Counted from the stretch's first letter, positions 1 through 7,579 are shown. The stretch: 9,798 nt of DNA from JBDKJS01 sp039806065 (GCA_039806065.1 JBDKJS010000134.1:1-9798); one strand, 5' to 3'. Program-made: numbers and translations. Notes: a model not told the origin generated them from the sequence alone.

Positions 1-43
1 AAACGATTAGCCTTTGTTATTTTTAGCAATCATAAGTTATGAG

Positions 44-808
44 TTATAAATTTATTGAAAGTCCATCAAATGCGAGTTGCATATTATCAGGAAGTAATGC
101 ATTTTGCTCACTGTGTAGGCCAAGTTGATGGCTAATATGAGTAAAGAATACTTTTTTTGCATTAATACTTTGTGCCACGCCAATGGCTTCAGATAAAGTA
201 AAATGAGATGGATGAGCTTGGTGACGAAGAGCATTGAGTATTAATACATCACAATTTTTTATTAAGGGTAATGTAGATTGAGGAATAAAGTTAGCATCAG
301 TAATGTAACAGAAATTTCCGATTTTAAATCCTAGGACAGGTAAATTTAAGTGCATTACAGGAATTGGCAATAGTTCCAAATCTCCAACCATGAATGCTTT
401 GTGCGGATCAATTTCTATAAGTTGAATTTGAGGTAAACCGGGATATTGTATTTCATCAAACACATAGGCAAATTCTCGCTTAAGAGCACTGATTACACGT
501 GATGTTGCATAAACAGGTAAGGCTTGCTTTTGTAAATAATTAAAAGCTCTTATATCATCAAGGCCAGCAATATGATCTTTGTGTTCATGGGTGAAAACGA
601 TAGCATCAATTCTGCTCACTCTTTCTCTGAGCATCTGTTGTCTAAAATCAGGACCTGCATCTACCACAATAGTGGTTGCCTTGGATTGGATAAGTAAAGA
701 GGATCTTAATCGATTATCGTGCGGATTGGTACTGGTACAAACTCCACAAGCGCATCCAATCATTGGGACACCTTGGCTAGTTCCGGTACCGAGCAATGTA
801 AACTTCAA
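44..808 (-). CDS. PhnP-like MBL-fold metal-dependent hydrolase (phosphodiesterase family)
   Basis: The protein is a 254-residue metallo-beta-lactamase-fold hydrolase, probably cytosolic because no signal peptide is visible. The metal motif HEHKDH spans residues 74-79. Further likely ligands are His153, Asp171 (in ITDANF) and His224 (in FTHISH), giving a complete dinuclear site. Cys19, Cys21 and Cys24 near the N-terminus, with His227, match the extra structural zinc site known in E. coli PhnP, a cyclic-phosphodiesterase. No phosphonate (phn) genes are nearby, so the physiological substrate is unknown. The start is TTG at 806-808. No ATG or GTG lies near it, and the N-terminus MKFTLLGTGTSQGVP is the usual family beginning. 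The start overlaps the stop of the upstream gene (TTGA), which suggests translational coupling. It is the last complete gene of the minus-strand group. The fold is certain; the exact reaction is inferred. Confidence 0.94.
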   Translation of the reverse strand: MKFTLLGTGTSQGVPMIGCACGVCTSTNPHDNRLRSSLLIQSKATTIVVDAGPDFRQQMLRERVSRIDAIVFTHEHKDHIAGLDDIRAFNYLQKQALPVYATSRVISALKREFAYVFDEIQYPGLPQIQLIEIDPHKAFMVGDLELLPIPVMHLNLPVLGFKIGNFCYITDANFIPQSTLPLIKNCDVLILNALRHQAHPSHFTLSEAIGVAQSINAKKVFFTHISHQLGLHSEQNALLPDNMQLAFDGLSINL

Positions 809-1074
809 ACTGCGATTTGTAATTGTTTAATTTCGTTATAAAGCACATGTTGCTTATCATTGAATGAATCAGTATTGAGAACAATTTGTCTAAGAGCTTC
901 AATAAGATAAGCAGCTTTAGCTTCAGGTGTTGCAAATTTATTGAGTACGATTACCTTCAATTCTTGAAGGATACAAGAGCCTGATTTAAAATTCCCCTTT
1001 TCACTCCTCACTTTATAGCCTCCTGCTGAAGCAAGTTCTATTAATTTATCGAGTGTGTGTTGATTTAATTTCAT
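805..1074 (-). CDS. Conserved-looking small protein of unknown function (89 aa)
   Basis: I do not recognise a named family. The start taken here is the ATG at 1072-1074; a TTG codon directly before it could add one residue. The product is small, soluble and lysine-rich at its start. It has no signal peptide, membrane segment or metal-binding cluster, although it has one Cys in GSCIL. A predicted layout is an N-terminal helix (LDKLIELASAGGYKVR), a short beta stretch ending in ELKVIVLNKF, then a long helix (ATPEAKAAYLIEALRQI). That it is a real gene is supported by its place in a tight co-directional group: 34 bases after fabI and overlapping the start of the PhnP-like hydrolase by 4 bases. Codon use resembles its neighbours. 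I believe similar short proteins occur in other Bacteroidota, but this is from memory. No function can be assigned beyond possible co-expression with the hydrolase. Confidence 0.8.
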   Translation of the reverse strand: MKLNQHTLDKLIELASAGGYKVRSEKGNFKSGSCILQELKVIVLNKFATPEAKAAYLIEALRQIVLNTDSFNDKQHVLYNEIKQLQIAV

Positions 1075-1108
1075 CAATTCTAAATTTATCTAAATTAATT
1101 ACTGCTAT

Positions 1109-1918
1109 TTATTGAAATTTTTCCATTACCTCCATACTAACACCAGTATAACTGTACCCACCATCATGATATAAGTTTTGCATTGTAACCATTTTGGTTA
1201 AATCACTAAATAAAGCTACACAGTAATCAGCGCAAGCATCGGCACTTGCATTTCCAAGTGGGCTGAGTGATTCGGCAAAATTATAAAAATCACCAAATCC
1301 TTTTATACCAGTTCCCGCAGTTGTTTTTGTTGGCGACTGAGATACAGTGTTTACCCTGACCCTTCTATACTTGCCATAGTGATAACCAAAACTTCTGGTA
1401 ATACTTTCAAGCATAGCTTTTATATCAGCCATATCAGTATAAAATGGATAAGTTCTTTGTGCTGCAATATAAGTGAGTGCAACTACACTGCCACCTTCTG
1501 AAATAGCATCCTTTTTCATCGCTGTACTCAGCATTTTGTGCAATGACATTGCACTAACATCAATACCTTTCATGAAGTATTCATAGTTACTTTCGGTGTA
1601 AGGAACATTCTTCCTAATATTTACACTCATCCCGATGGAATGAAGAACGAAATCAATTTTTCCACCGAGCGCTTGCATACTCTCGTCATACAGTTTATTC
1701 AAATCATCAACATTGGTAGCATCAGCAGGGATAATACTACTATTGGTTGCATCCGCCAATTTTTTAATTTCTCCCATGCGCATAGCAATAGGCGCATTGG
1801 TCAAAGTGAAGGTGGCTCCTTGTTCGTAACACTTTTCAGCAACTTTCCAAGCAATTGAGTTAGCATCTAAAGCGCCTGTAATGATGCCTCTTTTTCCTTT
1901 CAATAAATTGTTTGCCAT
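1109..1918 (-). CDS. fabI: Enoyl-[acyl-carrier-protein] reductase (NADH), FabI type
   Basis: FabI is a cytosolic short-chain dehydrogenase/reductase that reduces the trans-2-enoyl-ACP double bond, the last step of each fatty-acid elongation round. The 269-residue length is normal (E. coli 262). The nucleotide-binding GX5SXA motif is at residues 15-23 (GALDANSIA). The FabI-type active site is present as Tyr150, Tyr160 and Lys167, with the Tyr-x6-Lys spacing (YTDMADIK) that separates FabI from ordinary SDRs. The substrate-loop region after VNTVSQSP carries TKTTAGTGIKGF, which corresponds to the E. coli segment around ASGIK. The C-terminal half contains the DGGYS motif seen in the family. The ATG at 1916-1918 gives the typical N-terminus, with the glycine motif about 15 residues in. 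It lies 39 bases behind hisS and probably shares its transcript. The product is the usual target of triclosan-like inhibitors, but sensitivity cannot be read from the sequence. Confidence 0.97.
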   Translation of the reverse strand: MANNLLKGKRGIITGALDANSIAWKVAEKCYEQGATFTLTNAPIAMRMGEIKKLADATNSSIIPADATNVDDLNKLYDESMQALGGKIDFVLHSIGMSVNIRKNVPYTESNYEYFMKGIDVSAMSLHKMLSTAMKKDAISEGGSVVALTYIAAQRTYPFYTDMADIKAMLESITRSFGYHYGKYRRVRVNTVSQSPTKTTAGTGIKGFGDFYNFAESLSPLGNASADACADYCVALFSDLTKMVTMQNLYHDGGYSYTGVSMEVMEKFQ

Positions 1919-1957
1919 ATTGAGAATATTAAAATATTTTGTTTAGTCGATTTCTTA

Positions 1958-3325
1958 TTATTTAATAGAGGTAAATTTAGTAATTAATTCAGTGAGTGTA
2001 CACAAAAATTGTTCACCAGTTGCCATAACTTTTACCTTAATTTTGCCTTCCCTTTGTTCTTCATCACCCGCAAGTATTACGAAAGGAATTTTATATTCAT
2101 CGGCAAAGGTCAATTGTTTTTTCATTTTGGCGGCATCTGGGTAAATCGTTGTTAAGACACCGTTTGATCTTAGCTGTTTGGCTAACTTGATATTGTAATT
2201 CAGTGAGTCTTCTCCAAAATTGACTAATAATACAGCTGCTTGTTTTTTACTGTGCATTAATTGATCAAATTTATTTATTTGCTCCATCACATCATAAATC
2301 CTGTCTACACCAAAAGAAATACCAACACCACTCACATTTGGTAATCCAAAAATGCTGGTCAAATCATCGTATCTGCCACCGCCACAAATGCTGCTATTAA
2401 AATCCGTACGGTCATCATTTACCTTCACCTCAATGATGGCACCGGTATAATAATTTAGGCCGCGTGCTAGCGTTAAGTCAAGTTCAATGTTATTAAGGAG
2501 CTTAAGGTCATCTTCAAGAAGTTTAAATATGGTTTCTATTTCCAAAATTCCTTTACATCCAATTTCAGAATGGGATAGGAATGATTTTAAATAATTAAGT
2601 TTTTCTGAATTGGTGCCTTTCAGTAAAATTATGGGTTGGAGTTTAGAAATTGCTCTTGGGTCAATTCCTTTGGTTTCCAATTCTTCATTCACTTTATCAA
2701 GGCCAATTTTATCAAGTTTATCAATAGCGACTGTTATATCAACCATATATTCTTCAGCGCCTATTACTTGGGCAATACCAGCGAGTATCTTTCTATTATT
2801 TAATTTTATACTGGTATGAATATTTAATTTATCAAATACTTGATGAATAATTTCGAGCAATTCCACTTCGTTGATTAGTGAGTCGCTGCCTACCACATCG
2901 GCATCGCATTGATAAAACTCTCGATACCTTCCACGTTGTGGCCTATCGGCACGCCATACAGGTTGAATTTGGTAACGCTTGAAAGGAAAGGTTATATCAT
3001 TTTGGTGCATCACCACATAGCGAGCTAATGGAACAGTTAAGTCATACCTTAAACCTTTCTCTGTAATTTGGTTCAATTTTATGGGCTCAGTGCCTTGGTT
3101 TATTTTTTCAGCAATTGGTCCTGAATTTAAAATACGAAAAAGCAACTTATCACCTTCATCTCCATACTTCCCTTCAAGGGAATGGAGATTTTCCATAGCA
3201 GGGGTTTCAATTTGTAAATAGCCGAAATGCCGGTAGATATTTGCAATGGTATCGAAAATAAAATTTCTTCTCTTCATTATTATTGGAGAGAAATCACGTG
3301 TGCCTTTGGGTATGGATGGTTTCAA
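1958..3325 (-). CDS. hisS: Histidine--tRNA ligase (class II, HisRS)
   Basis: HisRS charges tRNA-His with histidine in the cytosol. The 455-residue length is normal. Visible signatures are the N-terminal PKGTRDF (6-12), the motif 1 region with the conserved GDEGDKLLFR stretch (55-64), RYDLTVPLARY (93-103), motif 2 around RADRPQRGRYREF (125-137), the histidine-specific ARGLNYYTG (287-295), and motif 3 with GGGRYDDL (315-322) and GVGISFGVDRI (333-343). The region from about residue 362 is the C-terminal anticodon-binding domain. The VWRADRPQRGRYREFYQCDADVVG-type motif 2 is the form I associate with Bacteroidota and eukaryote-like HisRS, unlike the E. coli form. The start must be TTG at 3323-3325: an in-frame TAA lies three codons upstream, and the next Met (residue 17) would remove the conserved GTRDF. 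It precedes fabI by 39 bases and follows ettA by 76. Confidence 0.98.
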   Translation of the reverse strand: MKPSIPKGTRDFSPIIMKRRNFIFDTIANIYRHFGYLQIETPAMENLHSLEGKYGDEGDKLLFRILNSGPIAEKINQGTEPIKLNQITEKGLRYDLTVPLARYVVMHQNDITFPFKRYQIQPVWRADRPQRGRYREFYQCDADVVGSDSLINEVELLEIIHQVFDKLNIHTSIKLNNRKILAGIAQVIGAEEYMVDITVAIDKLDKIGLDKVNEELETKGIDPRAISKLQPIILLKGTNSEKLNYLKSFLSHSEIGCKGILEIETIFKLLEDDLKLLNNIELDLTLARGLNYYTGAIIEVKVNDDRTDFNSSICGGGRYDDLTSIFGLPNVSGVGISFGVDRIYDVMEQINKFDQLMHSKKQAAVLLVNFGEDSLNYNIKLAKQLRSNGVLTTIYPDAAKMKKQLTFADEYKIPFVILAGDEEQREGKIKVKVMATGEQFLCTLTELITKFTSIK

Positions 3326-3366
3326 GAAGCGTTAATCAATTTTTTTTAAAAAGTGAGACATTTAAA

Positions 3367-3406
3367 GTTAGGCTTACCATTTGATAAGCACTGAATAACA
3401 CCTAAC
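3367..3406 (-). other. Nested inverted repeats at the ettA stop, possible weak terminator
   Basis: GTTAGG at 3367-3372 pairs with CCTAAC at 3401-3406, and inside it GCTTA (3372-3376) pairs with TAAGC (3385-3389) around an 8-base loop. In minus-strand RNA the structure starts at the ettA stop codon and is followed by TTTAAA and, further on, CTTTTT. The stems are short and AT-rich and the T run is displaced, so this may be a weak terminator or processing site between ettA and hisS, or chance. Pairing is seen; function is inferred. Confidence 0.25.
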
Positions 3407-5081
3407 GAACTAAATTTCTATACTTGATTCTTTTAGGTGTGATATCACCCAATCGTTGTTTTTTATTTTCTTCATACTGTGAGAAGTTTCCATCAAAAAA
3501 AACAACTTGGCTATCACCTTCAAATGCTAAGATATGTGTTGCTATTCTGTCAAGGAACCACCGATCGTGACTGATTACCACAGCACAACCGGCAAAATTT
3601 TCAAGTGCTTCCTCGAGCGCTCGTAAGGTATTTACATCAATATCATTCGTAGGTTCATCTAATAATAACACGTTCGACCCTTGCTTTAATGCGATTGCAA
3701 GGTGAACCCTGTTTCGTTCTCCACCGGAAAGAACTTCTAATTTTTTACTTTGATCAGTTCCATTGAAATTAAACTTACTCACGTAGGCTCGAGCATTGAA
3801 AGATTTACCAGCCACGATCATGGTATCGGTTCCGCCACTAATAATTTCATATACTGATTTACCCGGTGTGAGATCATCGTGTGATTGATCAACATATGCT
3901 ACCTTCACGGTATCACCAACTTTGAAATCTCCATTGTCAGGATTTTCTAATCCCATGATGAGTTTAAACAATGTTGTTTTGCCAGCACCGTTAGGCCCAA
4001 TAACGCCAACGATACCAGCAGGAGGTAGACTAAAGCTCAGGTTTTCGAACAATACTTTTTCGCCAAATGACTTTGTAATGCTATTCGCTTCAATTACTAC
4101 ACCGCCTAGCCTAGGACCTGGCGGAATAAACAACTCTAATTTTTCTTCTTTTTCCTTGCTATCTTCGCTCACCATTTTATCATAAGCAGCGATACGAGCT
4201 TTTGATTTAGCATGCCTTCCCTTAGGGCTCATCCGCACCCATTCCAATTCGCGCTGTAAAGTTTTTTGTCGCTTACTTTCTGTTTTTTCTTCTTGAGCTA
4301 AGCGGTTTGATTTTTGTTCCAACCAGCTACTGTAGTTTCCTTTCCAAGGAATTCCTTCACCTCTATCCAATTCAAGAATCCAACCAGCCACATTATCTAG
4401 AAAATATCTATCGTGAGTAACGGCAATGATGGTACCATTGTAATTTTTAAGGTGCTGTTCCAACCATAGTACGCTTTCTGCATCAAGGTGATTGGTAGGC
4501 TCATCTAGTAATAAAATATCAGGCTCTTGCAATAGCAAGCGGCATAACGCCAATCTTCTTTTTTCACCGCCTGAGAGCTTTGAGACATTAGCATCAGGAT
4601 CAGGACAACGCAAAGCATCCATTGCCACTTCAATCTTATTATCAAGTTCCCATCCGTTAGCAGCATCTATTGCATCTTGAACTTTACCTTGACGGTCAAT
4701 GAGTTTATTCATGGTGTCATCGTCCATAGGTTCGGCAAATTTATTGTTGATTTCTTCGAACTCTTTGAGCAAGGCTACAACATTGGCGCAGCCTTCCATC
4801 ACAATTTCCCGCGCAGTTTTTGATGGATCGAGTTCTGGTTCTTGCGATAGATAACCTACACTATATCCTGGAGAGAATACCACTTCGCCTTGAAATGATT
4901 TTTCTATTCCTGCAATGATTTTCATTAAGGTAGACTTTCCGGCTCCATTCAAACCAAGGATTCCTATTTTAGCACCATAGTAAAAACTTAAATAAATATC
5001 TTTAAGCACTTGTTTACCACTGCTTTGGTAAGTTTTACTCACCCCTACCATGCTGAAAATTATTTTCTTATCGTCTGACAT
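3402..5081 (-). CDS. ettA: Energy-dependent translational throttle protein EttA (ABC-F ATPase)
   Basis: EttA is a soluble ABC-F protein. In E. coli it binds the ribosomal E site and gates entry into elongation according to the ATP/ADP ratio. The 559 residues match the family length closely (E. coli 555). Two ABC domains are complete. Domain 1 has Walker A GLNGAGKST (43-51), signature LSGGE (169-173), Walker B with DEPTNHLD (193-200, catalytic Glu194) and H-loop His223. Domain 2 has GPNGAGKTT (362-370), LSGGE (451-455), DEPTND (475-480, Glu476) and His505. There are no membrane segments. The linker from about 243 to 322, rich in Lys, Arg and Glu with WVRMSPKGRHAKSKAR, corresponds to the P-site tRNA-interacting motif. 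An arm-like insertion lies at about 95-140. The ATG at 5079-5081 begins MSDDKKIIFSM, typical of EttA. The leader carries a strong hairpin at 5112-5142. Paralogues (Uup, YbiT, YheS) have different linkers, so EttA is the best call. Confidence 0.96.
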   Translation of the reverse strand: MSDDKKIIFSMVGVSKTYQSSGKQVLKDIYLSFYYGAKIGILGLNGAGKSTLMKIIAGIEKSFQGEVVFSPGYSVGYLSQEPELDPSKTAREIVMEGCANVVALLKEFEEINNKFAEPMDDDTMNKLIDRQGKVQDAIDAANGWELDNKIEVAMDALRCPDPDANVSKLSGGEKRRLALCRLLLQEPDILLLDEPTNHLDAESVLWLEQHLKNYNGTIIAVTHDRYFLDNVAGWILELDRGEGIPWKGNYSSWLEQKSNRLAQEEKTESKRQKTLQRELEWVRMSPKGRHAKSKARIAAYDKMVSEDSKEKEEKLELFIPPGPRLGGVVIEANSITKSFGEKVLFENLSFSLPPAGIVGVIGPNGAGKTTLFKLIMGLENPDNGDFKVGDTVKVAYVDQSHDDLTPGKSVYEIISGGTDTMIVAGKSFNARAYVSKFNFNGTDQSKKLEVLSGGERNRVHLAIALKQGSNVLLLDEPTNDIDVNTLRALEEALENFAGCAVVISHDRWFLDRIATHILAFEGDSQVVFFDGNFSQYEENKKQRLGDITPKRIKYRNLVR

Positions 5082-5111
5082 ATTTTTTTAATTTTTAAGA
5101 AGGAAATAAAA

Positions 5112-5142
5112 TTCGCAGCCCATCTCAGCTGCAAGCTGCGAA
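5112..5142 (-). other. Perfect 8-bp hairpin in the ettA leader
   Basis: TTCGCAGC (5112-5119) is exactly complementary to GCTGCGAA (5135-5142), with a 15-base loop. The right arm sits in a tandem AGCTGC repeat (5127-5132 and 5134-5139), so the GCAGC of the left arm can alternatively pair with the first copy. In minus-strand RNA the stem is GC-rich and is followed by ATTTTATTT, about 30 bases before the ettA ATG. It resembles a terminator or attenuator placed in a 5' leader, but no gene lies upstream on that strand. Structure is seen; role is inferred. Confidence 0.4.
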
Positions 5143-5172
5143 GATCGTAAATTTCGGTAAATTTTAACCGAT

Positions 5173-5180
5173 TAAATTTG
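5173..5180 (+). promoter_or_regulatory. Candidate -7 element (TAAATTTG) for the S8 protease gene
   Basis: TAAATTTG fits the Bacteroidota sigma-70-type -7 consensus TAnnTTTG exactly. It points toward the protease gene and would give a leader of about 120 bases before the ATG at 5308. No TTG (-33 element) is found at the expected distance, and the surroundings are AT-rich, so a chance match is possible. Confidence 0.3.
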
Positions 5181-5307
5181 AAATTAATTTAGTCTTAAGG
5201 TGCAACCCAAACAAGTGATAGTGAGTATGATATAAAGGTGTTGAATACAAAGAACTATTTAGGAGATTCGCGCCAATTAAAAATTGATTAATCAGTCAAA
5301 AAATCCA

Positions 5308-7491
5308 ATGAAAAAAATAATTTATCTAACGCTAATAATAGCAGCAATTATAACCTATCAGGCGAAGGCAGGCCAGTATAATTTTACCCTTACTGAGAAG
5401 CTTTTAAAACCCGAATTAAGTCAAAAAGAGGTGGCTGTATTTGTAAAAGGTAATCCAGACTTAGTAAAAAAATATTGTGATCAAGTGGGAGCAATTTACA
5501 AGTATCAGGCGGGCGATATATCGGCAATCAGGTGCAAATTAAGTAACATAACATCACTCGCTGCTTTACCTGGAATAATTCGAATTGAAGATAATGATTT
5601 AAGGCTTACTCCCATGAATGATGTGTCACTTTCACGGAATCATGTGCTGGAAGTACACGGGGGTTTTAATTTACCGCAAGCCTATGATGGAGCCGGTGTG
5701 GTAATGGGTATCATAGATGAGGGTATTGATTTCACACATCCTGATTTTAGAAATTTAAATGGAACTAGCAGGATAATGTTTCTTTGGGATCAAAGCTTAC
5801 CGATAGATGCTGTTTATTCACCTCAACCTTATGGTTATGGTTTTGAATATACCACGAGTATGATTGATACTAGTGTAAGACATAGTGATGTGGGCAGCCA
5901 TGGCACACATGTAAGCGGAATAGCGTGTGGCAATGGTTTGGCGGTAAATAATTACAAGGGTGTTGCGCCAGCGGCTGATATGATTGTTGTAAAAATGGAT
6001 TTAAATGTACCTGATAATAATTTTCTTTCTTCATTTGTAGATGCAGTAAATTATGTGTTTACTAAGGCAGCACAATTGGGAAAACCGGCAGTAATTAATG
6101 CCAGTTTAGGTACCTATTTTGGATCGCATGATGGGAAAGATATACAAGCCCAAGCCATTGAAAATTTAATAAGTGCTGCACCCGGAAGGACATTGGTTTG
6201 CGCAGCAGGCAATGCTGGGTCGGCTCCCATTCATGTGCAGCACAATAATTCTCAAAATGACACCAGCTTTACTTGGTTGCAAGTGCCCTTTAACCCAGCA
6301 GCACCTGTGCAGCAAACTTATATTCAACTTTGGGCCGACAGTTTGGACATGATCAATTCTTCTTTCTCAATAGGAATAGATAGAGTGGCTCCTGATGTGG
6401 TGGAAAAGGCTGCAGTGGGATTTAGAAGTTTACACACGCAGGTGGGCAATGTAATCACTGATACACTTTACGATGGAAATAACAGATTGGGATATGTGCT
6501 GTCTTTTGCCGATTATAATCCGCTAAATAATAGCTACTCTATACAATATTTAATTACGGCCGATAGCATTCGCAATATTAATCCAAATGATACTGCTCGC
6601 TACCTATGGCGTTTGATGACCAAAGGTGAAGGAAGAATAGATGGTTGGTGCTTTGACATGATTTTTGACGGCTTACCTGATAGTGTTACATTTCCACTTA
6701 TCAATAAATATAAAAAACCTGATACTGATCAAACGATTGTGAGCAGTTTTACCTGTAGCGAAAAAGTTATTACTGTAGGCGCTTATACGAATAGGAATTT
6801 TTACACAAATGTAAATAATCAACTCGTAAGTTTCCCAACTTTTACACCTGGCCAAATAGCTAGTTTGAGCAGTAAAGGCCCTACCAGAGATGGAAGAATT
6901 AAACCTGATATTACTGCAACTGGAGAAATAGTTTTAAGTAGCAGCGTTCAATCACTTGCTAATAGTTTAGCTGCCACCGAGCCAAATAAAGTAGCAGCTG
7001 GAAGAAAACATATTAGAAGCAGCGGAACTAGCATGAGCGCTCCAGTAGTAGCTGGTGTAGCAGCATTGTATTTACAAAGGTATCCTACTGCAACATGGGC
7101 CCAGGTAAAAGATGCAATTATGGATTGTGCCGACCAAGATGCCTTTACTGGCACCAATGTGCCCAACAATCAATGGGGAATGGGAAAAGTGAATGCTTAC
7201 AAAGTAATAGCTGGCTGCACGGTGGGAATTGATGAAATAAGCAAAGTCGGAGTTAAACTTTATCCTAACCCTGTTTCATCCACATTGACTATTCTTTTTG
7301 ATGAAAAACTCGAATCGGTAAATAAAACCATTTACCTTCAAGATATCAGCGGCCGAATTGTTTTCATTTTCACTCCCATTTTAAATGAAACCATTGCAAG
7401 ATTAGACCTTTCGCAACTGGCTCCTGGTTATTATTCTGTTAAGATAGAAAGCCCACTGGGTACTCAAATAGGGAGTTTAATCAAACAATAA
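5308..7491 (+). CDS. Secreted subtilisin-like S8 serine protease with T9SS type A sorting domain
   Basis: The chosen start is ATG at 5308 (727 aa), because it places MKK directly before a hydrophobic signal peptide with a cleavage-like AKA|G at residues 21-22. A TTG at 5284 would only add eight residues. After the signal, about 22-120 looks like an I9-type propeptide region. The catalytic domain follows with Asp137 (GIIDEGID), His198 (GSHGTHVSG), oxyanion-hole Asn302 (AAGN) and Ser575 (SGTSMSAP), so the triad is complete. Between Asn302 and Ser575 lies an extra segment of about 170 residues (roughly 310-485), beta-rich with LWRLMTKGEGRIDGW. This placement resembles the jelly-roll insertion of clostridial Csp-type subtilases. 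Residues from about 646 (VKLYPNPVSS, then QDISGR and LAPGYYSVKI) form a T9SS type A C-terminal domain, so export and surface attachment or release is expected. The substrate is unknown. It stands alone, divergent from ettA. Confidence 0.95.
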   Translation: MKKIIYLTLIIAAIITYQAKAGQYNFTLTEKLLKPELSQKEVAVFVKGNPDLVKKYCDQVGAIYKYQAGDISAIRCKLSNITSLAALPGIIRIEDNDLRLTPMNDVSLSRNHVLEVHGGFNLPQAYDGAGVVMGIIDEGIDFTHPDFRNLNGTSRIMFLWDQSLPIDAVYSPQPYGYGFEYTTSMIDTSVRHSDVGSHGTHVSGIACGNGLAVNNYKGVAPAADMIVVKMDLNVPDNNFLSSFVDAVNYVFTKAAQLGKPAVINASLGTYFGSHDGKDIQAQAIENLISAAPGRTLVCAAGNAGSAPIHVQHNNSQNDTSFTWLQVPFNPAAPVQQTYIQLWADSLDMINSSFSIGIDRVAPDVVEKAAVGFRSLHTQVGNVITDTLYDGNNRLGYVLSFADYNPLNNSYSIQYLITADSIRNINPNDTARYLWRLMTKGEGRIDGWCFDMIFDGLPDSVTFPLINKYKKPDTDQTIVSSFTCSEKVITVGAYTNRNFYTNVNNQLVSFPTFTPGQIASLSSKGPTRDGRIKPDITATGEIVLSSSVQSLANSLAATEPNKVAAGRKHIRSSGTSMSAPVVAGVAALYLQRYPTATWAQVKDAIMDCADQDAFTGTNVPNNQWGMGKVNAYKVIAGCTVGIDEISKVGVKLYPNPVSSTLTILFDEKLESVNKTIYLQDISGRIVFIFTPILNETIARLDLSQLAPGYYSVKIESPLGTQIGSLIKQ

Positions 7492-7515
7492 GCTTACTTG
7501 TGTTTGCAAATTAGC

Positions 7516-7540
7516 AATGGCAATTTCAAGCCATTTTAAA
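7516..7540 (+). terminator. Small hairpin after the protease gene, possible terminator
   Basis: AATGGC (7516-7521) pairs perfectly with GCCATT (7530-7535) around an 8-base loop, followed by TTAAAG; the right arm and tail read ATTTTAAA. It starts 25 bases after the protease stop codon and lies before the candidate promoter of the next gene, a sensible place for a terminator. The 6-bp stem and short T run make it a weak candidate. Confidence 0.35.
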
Positions 7541-7565
7541 GTAGGTGTAACGTTTATTAATTAAT

Positions 7566-7573
7566 TACTTTTG
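7566..7573 (+). promoter_or_regulatory. Exact TAnnTTTG -7 element immediately before the prenyltransferase ATG
   Basis: TACTTTTG matches the Bacteroidota -7 consensus TAnnTTTG and ends six bases before the ATG at 7580. Because transcription in this phylum usually begins a few bases after this element, the mRNA would start at or next to the ATG (leaderless or nearly so). This also argues against the TTG at 7571 as the start, since it lies inside the element. No clear -33 TTG is present. Confidence 0.5.
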
Positions 7574-7579
7574 TTGGCC

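Noticed and set aside
1..29. Possible start of another minus-strand gene after the hydrolase: TTG at 27-29 with nine open codons to the edge.
   Set aside because: Too short to judge. The nearby ATG frame stops after eight codons and no recognisable protein start is seen.
44..808. Assignment of the hydrolase to phosphonate breakdown because of its PhnP likeness.
   Set aside because: No phn operon genes are present. The same fold and zinc site occur in many Bacteroidota proteins of unknown substrate.
1080..1097. Short direct repeat CTAAATT downstream of fabI and the AAAATATTTT palindrome at 1931-1940 upstream of it.
   Set aside because: Low-complexity AT-rich intergenic sequence; such matches are expected by chance.
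3363..3370. Minus-strand TAACTTTA as a -7 element for hisS.
   Set aside because: One mismatch at the conserved G, no -33 TTG at a suitable distance, and an AT-rich setting make chance likely.
3922..4185. Open frames opposite ettA (also those opposite fabI, hisS, the hydrolase, the protease and E1).
   Set aside because: They lie antisense inside strongly supported genes, show no family resemblance, and are explained by codon bias of the real frame.
5139..5146. Minus-strand GATCTTCG as a -7-like promoter element for ettA.
   Set aside because: It matches only four of the six fixed consensus positions, has no -33 TTG, and overlaps the hairpin arm, which explains the sequence equally well.
5284..5307. 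TTG start at 5284 for the protease.
   Set aside because: It would put eight polar residues before MKK and the hydrophobic signal core. The ATG at 5308 gives a normal signal peptide.
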